DNA from: BJHQ01 sp964654285
Lineage (GTDB): Bacteria > Planctomycetota > UBA11346
Reading direction: 5' to 3'
NCBI GenBank assembly: GCA_964654285.1
Contig: CAZZJC010000007.1
Coordinates: forward strand, 69,694-133,693
DNA length: 64,000 bases
Shown: piece by piece, positions 42,428 through 51,330 of the stretch
Numbering within the stretch: the first letter of the stretch is position 1
How the letters are laid out: each line of letters opens with the position of its first letter
Notes under the pieces: generated by a model
The model's database searches: none
The model's input: the letters and a program-made list of their open reading frames with translations, nothing else
Told to the model about the DNA's origin: nothing
Made by a program: the position numbers and the translations under genes

Positions 42428-43291
42428 GTGGAAGGGATCGTCGTAGCCGCAGGCGGTCGCCACCGCGGCCACCGGCATCGCGGTCTCTTGCAGCAGGCGG
42501 CGGGCGTTTTCGAAGCGGCGTTCCTCCAGCCACACCCGCGGGCTGCGGCCGGTCGCGGCCTTGAGTGCGGCGCGGAAGGACGTCTCGCCCATGCGGGCCT
42601 GCCGGGCGAGGTCGCCGATGCGCAGCCGGCGGTCGCAGACGTCGATCTTTTCCAGCACGTCCGTGAACGACGCGGCAGCCGGCGCGGCGGTGAGGGCGAG
42701 CCAGTCCGCGCAGGCGCTGGCGAGCACTCCGGCCGCGTGCAGGCGTTCGCCCGGCCGGTCGAGGGTGCGCAGGGTCCATTGCGCCAGCAATGGGGCGAAA
42801 CGGCGCTGCCAGGCGGCGGGGTCGGTCAGGCGCACGATCAGCGGGGCGAGGCGTTCCTGTCCGCCCAACCGCAGGTGCAGCACGGGCAGCTTCGCCACGT
42901 CCTTGCGGAACACGGTGGCTGACTGGGGCACCACCATGTCCGGAGCGACGAGATCAGTCTGGGCATGGAAGTCGAAGTGGACCGCGAGGTGGTGTCCACG
43001 TTCGGGGGCCTGCGCGTGGACGAGGCCGGGCGGGATCAGCGCGAGGCTGCCCGCGGGGAAGAGCACGCTGCCAGCGAGGTGCGGCAGATGCAGCCAGGTG
43101 TCGCCTTCGACCTGGAGGATGAACTCCCAGTCCTTCAGCACCCGCTGTCGGGCCTGGACGCGCGCGGCGCCCTGGTAGTCGCAGCGATGCGCCAGACGGA
43201 GCCAGGGACTGAACGGCGGATCCAGGTTCAGGTCCGCCACGACGACCGTGCTGGCGACGGAAAATCCAGGTGTTGGCGATGGTGCATCCAT
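42368..43291 (-). CDS. AraC-family regulator, divergent from GH106-like glycosidase
   Basis: 307 residues from the ATG at 43291. N-terminal cupin-type sensor (WEFILQVEGDTWLHLPHL, then GSLALIPPGLVHAQAPE with His residues), C-terminal double helix-turn-helix (DLARQARMGETSFRAAL; VAAVATACGYDDPFHFSRVC followed by TGKSPRGLRSH). Such regulators sense a sugar and activate the divergent catabolic gene, here the large glycosidase 77 bp away. Its last ~20 codons are tandemly duplicated downstream of the stop. Confidence 0.92.
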   Translation of the reverse strand: MDAPSPTPGFSVASTVVVADLNLDPPFSPWLRLAHRCDYQGAARVQARQRVLKDWEFILQVEGDTWLHLPHLAGSVLFPAGSLALIPPGLVHAQAPERGHHLAVHFDFHAQTDLVAPDMVVPQSATVFRKDVAKLPVLHLRLGGQERLAPLIVRLTDPAAWQRRFAPLLAQWTLRTLDRPGERLHAAGVLASACADWLALTAAPAAASFTDVLEKIDVCDRRLRIGDLARQARMGETSFRAALKAATGRSPRVWLEERRFENARRLLQETAMPVAAVATACGYDDPFHFSRVCRRLTGKSPRGLRSH

Positions 43292-43368
43292 GCGTTTTGG
43301 TTTTTCCTGTCCCTATCATGACATAAGCCTGAATCAGTCCAGACGTCGGATCCAGGCCCGGAGCATCC

Positions 43369-46300
43369 ATGCCCAGCACCCTTCTCACCGCCCACACCAC
43401 CCGTCCATTCGACCCCGCGACCTTCCGCGCGCCGCCGGCGATCTGCCGCGGCACGCCGTTCTGGTCCTGGAACGGCAAGCTCGACCGCGAGCGCCTGTTC
43501 CGGCAACTGGCGGCGCTGAAGGAGATGGGCCTGGGCGGGGCGCACGCCCATCCGCGCACCGGTCTGTCCGCGCCGGACTACCTCTCGCCGGAGTTCCTCG
43601 CCCTGATCCGCGATTGCGCCGATGAGGCGGAGCGCATCGGCATGAACCTCTGGCTCTATGATGAGGACCGCTGGCCGTCAGGTTTCGCCGGCGGGCTGGT
43701 GACCAAGGATCCTGCTCTGCGCTGCCGCCATCTGCGCCTGACCCGCACTCCCTGCACACCGGGCGAGACGCGCGACGCCAACTTCCACCACAGCGCGCCG
43801 TTGCCGACGACGGAGCGCATCTGGGTCGCCAGCTGGGGCCTGCGCTTCGACGCCGAGCAGCGCCTGATCGGCGCCCGGCGTCTGGCCGAAGGCGAGGCCG
43901 CTGCGCCGGGCGAAACCGGCTGGCATGCCTACCGCGAGATCAGCATCGGCACCTCGTGGTTCAACGACCAGGCCTATGCCGACCTGCTGAACACGAAGGC
44001 GGTCGAGCGCTTCATCGAGGTCACGCACCAGCGGTATGCCGACGTCCTGGGCGATCGCCTGGGCCGCACGATCCCGGCCATCTTCACCGACGAACCGCTC
44101 TTCCGTGGCATGCCGCAACTGGCGAGCGCGAGCGACGAACGCGACCATTTCCTCGCCTGGACCGATGACCTGCCGCAGTCCTTCCGCACCGCGACCGGCA
44201 CGGACATCCTCGACGTGCTGCCGGGCGTGTTCTTCGATCGTGCCGATGGGCTGTCGTCGCGCGACCGCTGGCGCTTCCACGACCACCACACCGAGCGCTT
44301 CGCCGGCTACGCCGACGCGATCGGCGCCTGGTGCGAACGCCACGGCATCGCCTCGACCGGGCACCTGATGGCCGAGGAGAACCTGGGCAGCCAGACCGAA
44401 TGGGTCGGCGAATGCATGCGCAGCTATCGCGGATTCCAGCTGCCCGGCATCGATCTGCTGTGCGACAACCTCGAATTCACCACCGCCAAGCAGGCGCAGT
44501 CGGCGGCGCGCCAGTACGGCCGGCCGGGCCTGCTGAGCGAACTCTACGGCGTCACCAACTGGGACTTCGACTTCCAGGGCCACAAGCGCCAGGGCGACTG
44601 GCAGGCGGCGCTGGGCATCATCGTGCGCGTGCACCACCTCGCCTGGTATTCGATGGCCGGCGAGGCCAAGCGCGACTACCCGGCCGCGATCGGCTGGCAG
44701 TCGCCGTGGTGGCGCGAGTACCCGGTGGTCGAGGACCACTACGCCCGCCTGAACACCGTCCTCACCCGTGGCAAGCCGCGCTGCCGCGTGGGCGTGGTGC
44801 ACCCGATCGAATCGTTCTGGGTCGAACGCGGCCCGCAGGACCGCCACCGCGACGAGGCCGCCGCGCAGGAGGCTGCATTTTCCAATACCGTGCACTGGCT
44901 GCTGCACGGGCTGATCGATTTCGATTTCATCAGCGAATCGCTGCTGCCGAGCCAGTCGCCGGTTGCGGCGGAATCCGCACTGAAGGTCGGCGCGATGGCC
45001 TACGACGTCGTCGTGCTGCCGCGCCTGCGCACCATCCGCGCCACCACCCTCGACCGCCTGGAAACCTTCGTCGCGGCCGGCGGCACGGTGATCTTCGCCG
45101 GCGGCATCCCCGCGCTGGTCGAAGCCGCACCGAACGACCGCGCCCAGCGCCTGGCCGCGCGCAGCCGCTGCATCGGCCTGGACAGCGCGGAACTGCTCGC
45201 CGCCCTCGCCCCCTGGCGCGAGATCGACGTCCGCCACGGCGGCGGCCGCGCCGGCGGACTCGTACATCAGCTGCGCGAGGAAGGCGACGTGCGCTGGCTG
45301 TTCATCGCCAACACCAACCGCGACCACGGCGGCGGTGACACCGTGCGCCTGCGCGGTGCGTGGGCGGTCGAGGCGCTCGACACCAGCACCGGCGCGATCA
45401 GTCCGGTTTCGGCCAGCACCAACGCGGGTTGGACCGAGATCGGCACCCGGATCGAAGCCGCCGGCCACCTGCTGTATCGCCTGTCGCCGGTGAAAGCCGG
45501 CATCCCGGCCGCGATCGTCGCGCCCTCCACCGTGGACGCGCATTGGTCCGAACACCACCGTCTGGCCGCGCCGGAGGGGTTCAGCCTCGACGAACCCAAC
45601 GTGCTGCTGCTCGACCGCGCGGCCTGGCGCGTCGATGGCGGCGCCTGGCAGCCCGAGGAGGAGCTCCTGCGCGCCGACAACCTGTCGCGCAAGGCCGTCG
45701 GCCTGGGACATCGCCATGGCGAGATCGCCCAGCCCTGGTGCAAGCCTCCGGTGCCAACCGGACACCGCGTCGCGGTCGCCTTCACCATCGTCTGCGACGT
45801 CGCCGTGCGTGCGCCACGCCTGGCGCTCGAACGGCCCGAGGTCGCTACGCTGCGGCTCGATGGCCAGCCGCTGGCGGTGCGCGACACCGGCCACTGGATC
45901 GATGAGGACATCCGCACCATCGCCCTGCCCGACCTCGCCGCCGGCACGCACCGGCTCGAGCTCGAATGGCCGCTGGATGAGCAGGCCGGCCTGGAATGGT
46001 GCTACCTGCTCGGCGACTTCGGCGTCCAGGCCCTGGGCCGCAGCGCCCGCATCGTCGCGCTGCCGAAAACCCTGGCCTGGGGCGACTGGACCAGCCAGGG
46101 CCTGCCGTTCTACGGCGGCAACGTGACCTACCGCACCCGTCTCGACGCTCCCGGCGGCCGCATCCGCCTGGCGGCGCCACGCTTCAAGGCGCCGCTGCTG
46201 ACCGTGGATCTCGACGGAAAACGGGCCGGCCGCATCGCCTTCGCGCCCTGGCGGCTCGACCTTGGCGATGTCACCGCCGGCCGGCACGACCTCGCCCTCA

Positions 46301-46470
46301 CCGCCTTCGGCAGCCGCATCAACACCTGCGGCCAGATCCACAATTCCGTGGTGAACTACAGATGGTGGGGTCCATCGTCGTTCCGCACCTGGGGCGACCA
46401 GTGGAGCGACGAATACGTCCTGCGCCCCCAGGGCATCCTCACTGCGCCGCAGGTCGAACGCGGAGGCTGA
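43369..46470 (+). CDS. Large glycoside hydrolase, GH106/alpha-L-rhamnosidase-like
   Basis: 1033 residues, GGAG before the ATG at 43369, no signal peptide. The start region (TPFWSWNGKLDRERLFRQL, EMGLGGAHAHPRTGL, LWLYDEDRWPSGFAGG) is typical of the GH106-like TIM-barrel group, where W-x-W-N-G and the acidic DEDRWPSG loop are conserved. IFTDEPLF and LMAEENLGSQTEW hold probable catalytic acids. The C-terminus has a sugar-binding jelly roll (LPFYGGNVTYRTRLDAPG) like that of GH2 enzymes. The likely substrate is a rhamnoside or related deoxy-sugar oligosaccharide in the cytoplasm; this is inference from the group. The paired AraC lies divergently. Confidence 0.85.
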   Translation: MPSTLLTAHTTRPFDPATFRAPPAICRGTPFWSWNGKLDRERLFRQLAALKEMGLGGAHAHPRTGLSAPDYLSPEFLALIRDCADEAERIGMNLWLYDEDRWPSGFAGGLVTKDPALRCRHLRLTRTPCTPGETRDANFHHSAPLPTTERIWVASWGLRFDAEQRLIGARRLAEGEAAAPGETGWHAYREISIGTSWFNDQAYADLLNTKAVERFIEVTHQRYADVLGDRLGRTIPAIFTDEPLFRGMPQLASASDERDHFLAWTDDLPQSFRTATGTDILDVLPGVFFDRADGLSSRDRWRFHDHHTERFAGYADAIGAWCERHGIASTGHLMAEENLGSQTEWVGECMRSYRGFQLPGIDLLCDNLEFTTAKQAQSAARQYGRPGLLSELYGVTNWDFDFQGHKRQGDWQAALGIIVRVHHLAWYSMAGEAKRDYPAAIGWQSPWWREYPVVEDHYARLNTVLTRGKPRCRVGVVHPIESFWVERGPQDRHRDEAAAQEAAFSNTVHWLLHGLIDFDFISESLLPSQSPVAAESALKVGAMAYDVVVLPRLRTIRATTLDRLETFVAAGGTVIFAGGIPALVEAAPNDRAQRLAARSRCIGLDSAELLAALAPWREIDVRHGGGRAGGLVHQLREEGDVRWLFIANTNRDHGGGDTVRLRGAWAVEALDTSTGAISPVSASTNAGWTEIGTRIEAAGHLLYRLSPVKAGIPAAIVAPSTVDAHWSEHHRLAAPEGFSLDEPNVLLLDRAAWRVDGGAWQPEEELLRADNLSRKAVGLGHRHGEIAQPWCKPPVPTGHRVAVAFTIVCDVAVRAPRLALERPEVATLRLDGQPLAVRDTGHWIDEDIRTIALPDLAAGTHRLELEWPLDEQAGLEWCYLLGDFGVQALGRSARIVALPKTLAWGDWTSQGLPFYGGNVTYRTRLDAPGGRIRLAAPRFKAPLLTVDLDGKRAGRIAFAPWRLDLGDVTAGRHDLALTAFGSRINTCGQIHNSVVNYRWWGPSSFRTWGDQWSDEYVLRPQGILTAPQVERGG

Positions 46471-46643
46471 GCCAGTTGCGCTGGGCCAGCCGCCGTCGAG
46501 ACGTCCGACCCCCAAAGACGGCGCATGACCAACCAGCCCATCTCCATCCTCGACGGCGGCGTCCACGCGACGGCGCAGCTCGGGATCATGGGCGACGGGG
46601 GCGGAGCATGCGTTGCTGCGCGACCTGAAGTCCGCCTAAGCGA
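46471..46643. other. Spacer between convergent genes
   Basis: 173 bp. CGCCGTC (46491-46497) and GACGGCG (46517-46523) can pair over a 19-base loop. An ATG at 46525 opens a short frame (MTNQPISILDGGVHATAQLG...) that runs into the antiporter gene on the other strand; it may be the remnant of a lost gene, but I recognise no family. Confidence 0.4.
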
Positions 46644-48344
46644 TCACGGCTTCGCCGCCGCGATGAGTGTCGTCCGGATGGCGGCCCGTGTCTGGGCCAC
46701 GGTTTCCGGGTCAGCCCCCTGGGCATCCAGCACGGCTTCGGTCAAGGCGATGGCGATCTCGCCTTCGCCCGATACCACCACCTCGGCGCCGAGCGCGCGC
46801 AGGGATTCGACCTCGCGCAGGTGGCCGCAGCGCACCATGACGCGCAGGGATGGGCGGCGGGCGCGGGCGAGCCGGACGACCTCGCCGGGTTCGGGCATGT
46901 CGCTGCTGAGGATCAGCGCCGACGCCTGGTCCAACCCCGCGTCGGCGAGCGTCTCCCACCGTTTGGCGTCGCCATAGATGGCGCGGACACCCTCGGCCTT
47001 CAACCTACGCACCGTCGCAAGATTCATCTCGATGACCGCGACCGGGACGCCACGGGAGCGCAGGGCCTGCACCACCTGGGTGCCGACCGGGCCATGGCCT
47101 ACCACCACGCAGCGTCCGTCGCCCGCGTCCGCCGCCGCAGCGAGCGGTTCGGGCAGCGCCTTCGTTGTGACCGCGCGGTGGCGTCCCCAGCGATACAGGG
47201 CGGGATTGATCGCGATGGTGATGATGGCGACGGCGACCAGGGTGTTCCAGGCCGCATCGTCGAGCAATCCCAGTCCCTTGGCAGAGGTTCCGAGGATGAA
47301 GGTGAATTCGCCGATCTGCCCCAGGGACAGGCCGACCGGCCAGGCGACCGCCCATGGCCGACCGGCCAGGCGCACGACCGCGACCGCGGCCAACGGCTTG
47401 CCGATGACCACCACCGCGAGCACGACCAGGACCAGCAGCGGTTCGTTCAGCAGGTGCCGGGGATCGAACAGCATCCCGACCGAGACGAAGAAAAGCACCG
47501 CGAAGGCATCGCGCATCGGCAGGGCATCGCCTGCGGCCCGCGCCGCGAATTCGGTGCGGCTGACGACCAGGCCAGCGAGGAACGCCCCCAGCGCCATCGA
47601 CACCCCGAAGGCCAGGGCCGAGCCCACCGCGACCCCGAGTGCGATGGCGAGCACGGCCAGGGTGAAGAGTTCCGACGACCGCGTGGCCGCGATGCGTCCG
47701 AGGAACCACGGGATCGCCTTGCCGCCCAGCACCATGACCAGCCCGACGCAGATGCCGACCTTGAGCAGCGCCAGCCCCAGGGAGAGCAGCGGCGATGCCG
47801 CCGTGGTCGCGCCCGCCATCCCGCCCCATCCGGCGAGCACCGGGAGCATGACCAGCAAGCCGATGGTCAGGAGATCCTCGACCACGACCCAGCCGACCGC
47901 GATGTGGCCGATCGGGGTGTGCAGGTCGCGGTGCTCGCCCAGGACCCGCACCAGGACCACCGTGCTCGCCACCGAGATCGCCAGGCCGACGACCAGGGCC
48001 GGCGCCCAGGCCCAGCCCATGAGATGCAGGGCGACGCCGGCCAGCAGGGTGCTGACGGTGCTCTGGATGACCGCGCCTGGGATGGCGACGCGCCAGACGG
48101 CCAGCAGTTCATGCAGATGGAAACGCAGGCCGACCCCGAACATCAGCAGCATCACCCCGATCTCGGCGAATTGCTCCGCGACCTGCTGGCTCGCGATGAA
48201 TCCTGGCGTATGCGGACCGACCAGGATGCCGGCACCCAGGAAGCCGATGAGCGGCGACAGGCCGATGCGGTGGGCGAGGAAGCCGAAGACCAGGGCGGCC
48301 ACCAGACCGCCCGCAAACGTCAGGATGACATCATGGCTCATCAT
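46644..48344 (-). CDS. KefB/YbaL-type cation:proton antiporter with RCK domain
   Basis: 566 residues. The first ~390 form 12 or so membrane helices of the CPA2 type (IGLSPLIGFLGAGILVGPHTPG, EIGVMLLMFGVGLRFH, FGVSMALGAFLAGLVVSRTEF in part, VGLSLGQIGEFTFIL). A C-terminal RCK/TrkA-N nucleotide-binding domain begins near residue 410 (CVVVGHGPVGTQVVQAL, then VIEMNLATVRRLKAEGV). It exchanges K+ or Na+ for protons at the inner membrane. The gene is alone; 185 bp upstream to the PhyH gene contain nothing I can name. Confidence 0.93.
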   Translation of the reverse strand: MMSHDVILTFAGGLVAALVFGFLAHRIGLSPLIGFLGAGILVGPHTPGFIASQQVAEQFAEIGVMLLMFGVGLRFHLHELLAVWRVAIPGAVIQSTVSTLLAGVALHLMGWAWAPALVVGLAISVASTVVLVRVLGEHRDLHTPIGHIAVGWVVVEDLLTIGLLVMLPVLAGWGGMAGATTAASPLLSLGLALLKVGICVGLVMVLGGKAIPWFLGRIAATRSSELFTLAVLAIALGVAVGSALAFGVSMALGAFLAGLVVSRTEFAARAAGDALPMRDAFAVLFFVSVGMLFDPRHLLNEPLLVLVVLAVVVIGKPLAAVAVVRLAGRPWAVAWPVGLSLGQIGEFTFILGTSAKGLGLLDDAAWNTLVAVAIITIAINPALYRWGRHRAVTTKALPEPLAAAADAGDGRCVVVGHGPVGTQVVQALRSRGVPVAVIEMNLATVRRLKAEGVRAIYGDAKRWETLADAGLDQASALILSSDMPEPGEVVRLARARRPSLRVMVRCGHLREVESLRALGAEVVVSGEGEIAIALTEAVLDAQGADPETVAQTRAAIRTTLIAAAKP

Positions 48345-48529
48345 GGCGGTCAGGGTGGTTCAGGATGACGAGGGGCAACCGCGATCGCCGGCACATTCAC
48401 TGGGATATTCGCCGCTGCACTCAGCGAACCGCCATAACGACAATGCACTCCGGCTGCGGCGCAGGTCGTCTGGGGTCAGCGTCTGGCCGGGTTATCGCCG
48501 CCGCCCCATATGAGACGAGGGCGATGCGA

Positions 48530-49273
48530 TCACCCCGTGCGCACCCGCGTGCTGCGGCCGCGCACCACCCAGGCGTCGGGGTGGTCGATGACATCCTGGT
48601 TCTTGCTGGGCAGAACCGCGTCGGCGTGGGCGTACTGCATGAAGAAGGCGCGGCGCGGACGATCGCTGCGGTTGGCGAGGCTGCGGTGCAGGGTGTAGCC
48701 GGTGAACATCACCGCTTCGCCGGCCTTGAGCGGCGCGGCAACGCCGTCGCCCTGCACCGGTACCTGCAGATGCCAGGTGTCCTCGCGCGGTCTGCGGTGC
48801 GGCAGCAGCCCATTGCGGTGGCTGCCGGGCATGACCCAGACGCAGCCGTTGATGGTGTCGACATCGTCGAGGGCGACCCAGATGGTCAGGTTGGTTCCGG
48901 GCGAGACGTCGGCATAGCCGTTGTCCTGGTGCCAGGTGAACTCGCCGCGCACCGCATCGCTGTCAGGAAGTTTCGTCACGAACTGGTTGTACCACAGCGC
49001 CACGTCGGGGCCGAGGATCGACTCCACCGCGCCCAGGTGCGGTCCGGTGGTGGCAAGACGGCGCACGCCAGGGCACTGGCGCAGGATCAGGCCCCAGAAC
49101 AGGGTGCTGGCGGTGCGGGTCTCACGGCTGCGGTCCGAGCTGGCGCGCAACCGACCTTCGTCCTCGTGGCAGGCTTCGAGTGATTCGTCGTCGAGAATCC
49201 GGCCGAGGCGGACGAAGCCATCGTCGCGCCATTGCGCGATTTGTTGGGATGTGAGGCGCAGGTCGGGGATCAT
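48530..49273 (-). CDS. Phytanoyl-CoA dioxygenase (PhyH) family Fe(II)/2-oxoglutarate oxygenase
   Basis: 247 residues. Iron ligands are visible as H115-x-D117 in FTWHQDNGYADV and His196 in GYTLHRSLANRS; the 2-oxoglutarate-binding Arg is probably Arg205 or Arg207. IAQWRDDGFVRLGRIL at the N-terminus is the usual opening. The enzyme hydroxylates a small organic substrate with O2 and 2-oxoglutarate in the cytoplasm. It lies 39 bp downstream of a URO-D-like gene in the same orientation, so the two likely act on one pathway under the AraC at 50470. Confidence 0.92.
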   Translation of the reverse strand: MIPDLRLTSQQIAQWRDDGFVRLGRILDDESLEACHEDEGRLRASSDRSRETRTASTLFWGLILRQCPGVRRLATTGPHLGAVESILGPDVALWYNQFVTKLPDSDAVRGEFTWHQDNGYADVSPGTNLTIWVALDDVDTINGCVWVMPGSHRNGLLPHRRPREDTWHLQVPVQGDGVAAPLKAGEAVMFTGYTLHRSLANRSDRPRRAFFMQYAHADAVLPSKNQDVIDHPDAWVVRGRSTRVRTG

Positions 49274-49312
49274 GATCGTTGGTCCTGATGACGGGAATCA
49301 GGTCGCAGGGCA

Positions 49313-50395
49313 TCAGCCCAGGCGTTGCCGGTATTCGTTCAGCTGGTCCGCGATCCGCCGGGCCTGATCGACGGTGTCGGCCGCCACCTGCACCACCGTG
49401 CGCGTTCGGGCCAGCACGCCGTTTTTCAAATCCACCGGCAGAGCCTGCTGACCCACGTGCATCTGCAGGCAGGCACCGCTGAAATGCTGGTAGGCGTCAT
49501 CGATGTAGGCCTCTGGCTGGTGGTGCGGCTTGACGAAATTGAGCACCCTCAGACCGGGAAGGCTGCGGAAGTTGTCCCACTGGTGCCGGGCGGCGGCGCA
49601 GCAGTGGATGCCGATGCCGCCATAGCGCCGCGACAGATGTTCCAGATGCGGTTGGACGAAGGTGCGGAACGACTTGGACGACATCGAGCCGACCTCGTCC
49701 TCGGACAGGGTCATGCCGCCGTCCATGTAGTAATCCGGATAGTGCGCGACGTAGGCGGTCCCGAAACGGGCGAACCAGGCGTCAAGGAAGGCGGTCAGCA
49801 ATGCCGCCGTCTGGCCGGTGAGACCGGCGACCGCCTCGGGGTCATCCGCCATGGCGGTGAAGAAGTCGGCTTTTTCCCAGACCAACGCCGCGATGTCGAG
49901 CGGACTCTGGATGTCCACCATTCCGAGCACCGCCTCGGGGCCGGCCCGGTGCTTGGCTTCGGCGGCGAATTCCAGGTACCACGGCAGGTGCGTGGCGTCG
50001 AGGTCCGGCGCCAGGATCCGCGCCGCGCCGGCGGCATCGTGCACCGCGGCGAGGGCGAACGGACGTTCGCTGTCGGGCACATGCACGGGACTGCCCAGGG
50101 CCTCGGCGAAGATCTCGGTTCCGCCGATGACGTGCAGGTAGGGCACGGCGTCGTCGTGTAGCCAGGACGCCCGCTCGGCCTGGAGGTGGTAGCGGGCCAG
50201 GATCCAGTCCATCCAGGCGGTGCGGTTCGACCGCAGCGGTGCCGGCGCAGGCGGGAGTCTGGCCTCGTCCTCGCGGCAGCGCACGAGGAAGACGAAACCC
50301 GGTTTCGCGTCGGGTCGTTGCAGATCCAGCCAGCGGGCCTTGCGCGCTCTGAGGGTAGTACCGGTCGCGGGCTGGGCCTGGGTGGTCATGATCAT
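49313..50395 (-). CDS. Uroporphyrinogen decarboxylase-like protein (URO-D superfamily)
   Basis: 360 residues from the ATG at 50395; a second ATG at 50389 is possible. The pattern fits the URO-D/MtaA/CmuA barrel: VPYLHVIGGTEIFAEALGSP, LGMVDIQSPLDIAALVW, DEVGSMSSKSFRTFVQPHLEHL, GIGIHCCAAARHQWDNF. The His-Cys-Cys segment could bind zinc as in the corrinoid methyltransferase branch. True HemE is unlikely: the N-terminal URO-D signature is absent and no haem gene is adjacent. Such proteins beside PhyH and AraC genes are widespread in this kind of genome, of unknown function; demethylation or methyl transfer is a guess. Confidence 0.82.
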   Translation of the reverse strand: MIMTTQAQPATGTTLRARKARWLDLQRPDAKPGFVFLVRCREDEARLPPAPAPLRSNRTAWMDWILARYHLQAERASWLHDDAVPYLHVIGGTEIFAEALGSPVHVPDSERPFALAAVHDAAGAARILAPDLDATHLPWYLEFAAEAKHRAGPEAVLGMVDIQSPLDIAALVWEKADFFTAMADDPEAVAGLTGQTAALLTAFLDAWFARFGTAYVAHYPDYYMDGGMTLSEDEVGSMSSKSFRTFVQPHLEHLSRRYGGIGIHCCAAARHQWDNFRSLPGLRVLNFVKPHHQPEAYIDDAYQHFSGACLQMHVGQQALPVDLKNGVLARTRTVVQVAADTVDQARRIADQLNEYRQRLG

Positions 50396-50405
50396 GGAAG
50401 CGATC

Positions 50406-50426
50406 TTATCAGGTAAATTCTGGTAA
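50406..50426. promoter_or_regulatory. Candidate operator between URO-D-like and araC genes
   Basis: TTATCAG (50406-50412) and CTGGTAA (50420-50426) form an imperfect inverted repeat (6 of 7). The half-sites TATCAG and CTGGTA are the same as those in the lacZ/araC spacer. It lies in the 74-bp divergent space, the only place for promoters of both genes. Confidence 0.4.
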
Positions 50427-50469
50427 TAGAGGGCATTGTCGATCGCTACCGGGCACGAATGATCATGCC

Positions 50470-51255
50470 ATGGGCTATTTCGACGATTGCCACCTGCACA
50501 CCGGGGCCGAGATGTCGGCCTGCCGGTACTACCTCGATCGCACCTTCCCCGGCACGTGGTCGCTGGAGTACCTGCACGCCGGCCGGATGGAGATGTCGAT
50601 CGCTGGCGGACCGGTGCTGGTGCTCGATCGGCCGGCCGCCTTCTGGCACCTGCCCGACCGGCGTTACCGCTATGGCGCCATCGATGCGCGCGGTTGGGAC
50701 CATCACTGGATCCTGTTGTCAGGTCCGCGCGCCCCGCGTCTGATCGGCGAACTCCAGCGCGTGCATCCGGCCGGCTGGGCCAGCGTCGCCGATCCCATCG
50801 CCTTCCGGGCCCGGATGCGGGTGCTCATCGACCTCGCCCGGCGTGGCGATCCGACCCGTCAGGCCGAGGCGGTGGCGGTGATCGAAGACCTCGTCGCCAG
50901 CCTGGTCACCCGCCCTGCCAGCACCGGAAGGCTGGCGGCCGTACGCGCCCTGGCCGAACGCATGCGCGCCGCACCCGCCGATCCCTGGCCGCTCGCCGAG
51001 CAGGCCCGCGCCCTGGCGCTGTCGGAGGTGCAGCTGCGCCGGCTCTTCCGCCGCGTCACCGGCCTGAGTCCGGTGGCCTGGTGCATCTCCTGCCGCATGC
51101 AGAGCGCCGCCCGCGCCCTGACCGATGGCGCCTCGGTCGCCACCGCCGGACGCCAAGCCGGCTATGACGATCCGCACCAGTTCGCCCGCATGTTCCGTCG
51201 CCGCTTCGGTCGCGGCCCGCGCGCCTGGCAGGGGGCGCTGCCGACGACGGTGTGA
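50470..51255 (+). CDS. AraC-family regulator, divergent from URO-D/PhyH genes
   Basis: 261 residues from the ATG at 50470. N-terminal half: a cupin-type sensor (YLDRTFPGTWSLEYLHAGRM, ILLSGPRAPRLIGEL). C-terminal half: helix-turn-helix pair (LAEQARALALSEVQLRRLF; SVATAGRQAGYDDPHQFARMF then GRGPRAWQG). It probably controls the leftward URO-D-PhyH operon. Its stop codon touches the left direct repeat of the kelch region (51254). Confidence 0.91.
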   Translation: MGYFDDCHLHTGAEMSACRYYLDRTFPGTWSLEYLHAGRMEMSIAGGPVLVLDRPAAFWHLPDRRYRYGAIDARGWDHHWILLSGPRAPRLIGELQRVHPAGWASVADPIAFRARMRVLIDLARRGDPTRQAEAVAVIEDLVASLVTRPASTGRLAAVRALAERMRAAPADPWPLAEQARALALSEVQLRRLFRRVTGLSPVAWCISCRMQSAARALTDGASVATAGRQAGYDDPHQFARMFRRRFGRGPRAWQGALPTTV

Positions 51256-51285
51256 TCAGAACCCGCGCCCGAGGAATCCCAGATC
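51254..51285. repeat. Left 32-bp direct repeat flanking the kelch gene
   Basis: It starts GATCAGAACCC and ends GGAATCCCAGATC; 30 of 32 bases match 55835-55866, which is the 3' end of mfd. On the minus strand both encode DLGFLGRGF followed by a stop. After the kelch stop codon (51331) the frame reads about 24 codons to this end without function, so this looks like a gene-end fragment rather than a gene. Confidence 0.88.
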
Positions 51286-51330
51286 CCGGCCCCACAGCCG
51301 GCGGAACTTCATCACGAAGCGAATGAGAGT

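Noticed and set aside
46525..46977. Plus-strand gene starting MTNQPISILDGG
   Set aside because: No family recognised, and most of it is antisense to the antiporter; at best a remnant.
49313..50395. HemE of the haem pathway, given hemB in the same window
   Set aside because: It lacks the HemE N-terminal signature, sits with PhyH and AraC, and lies about 30 kb from hemB.
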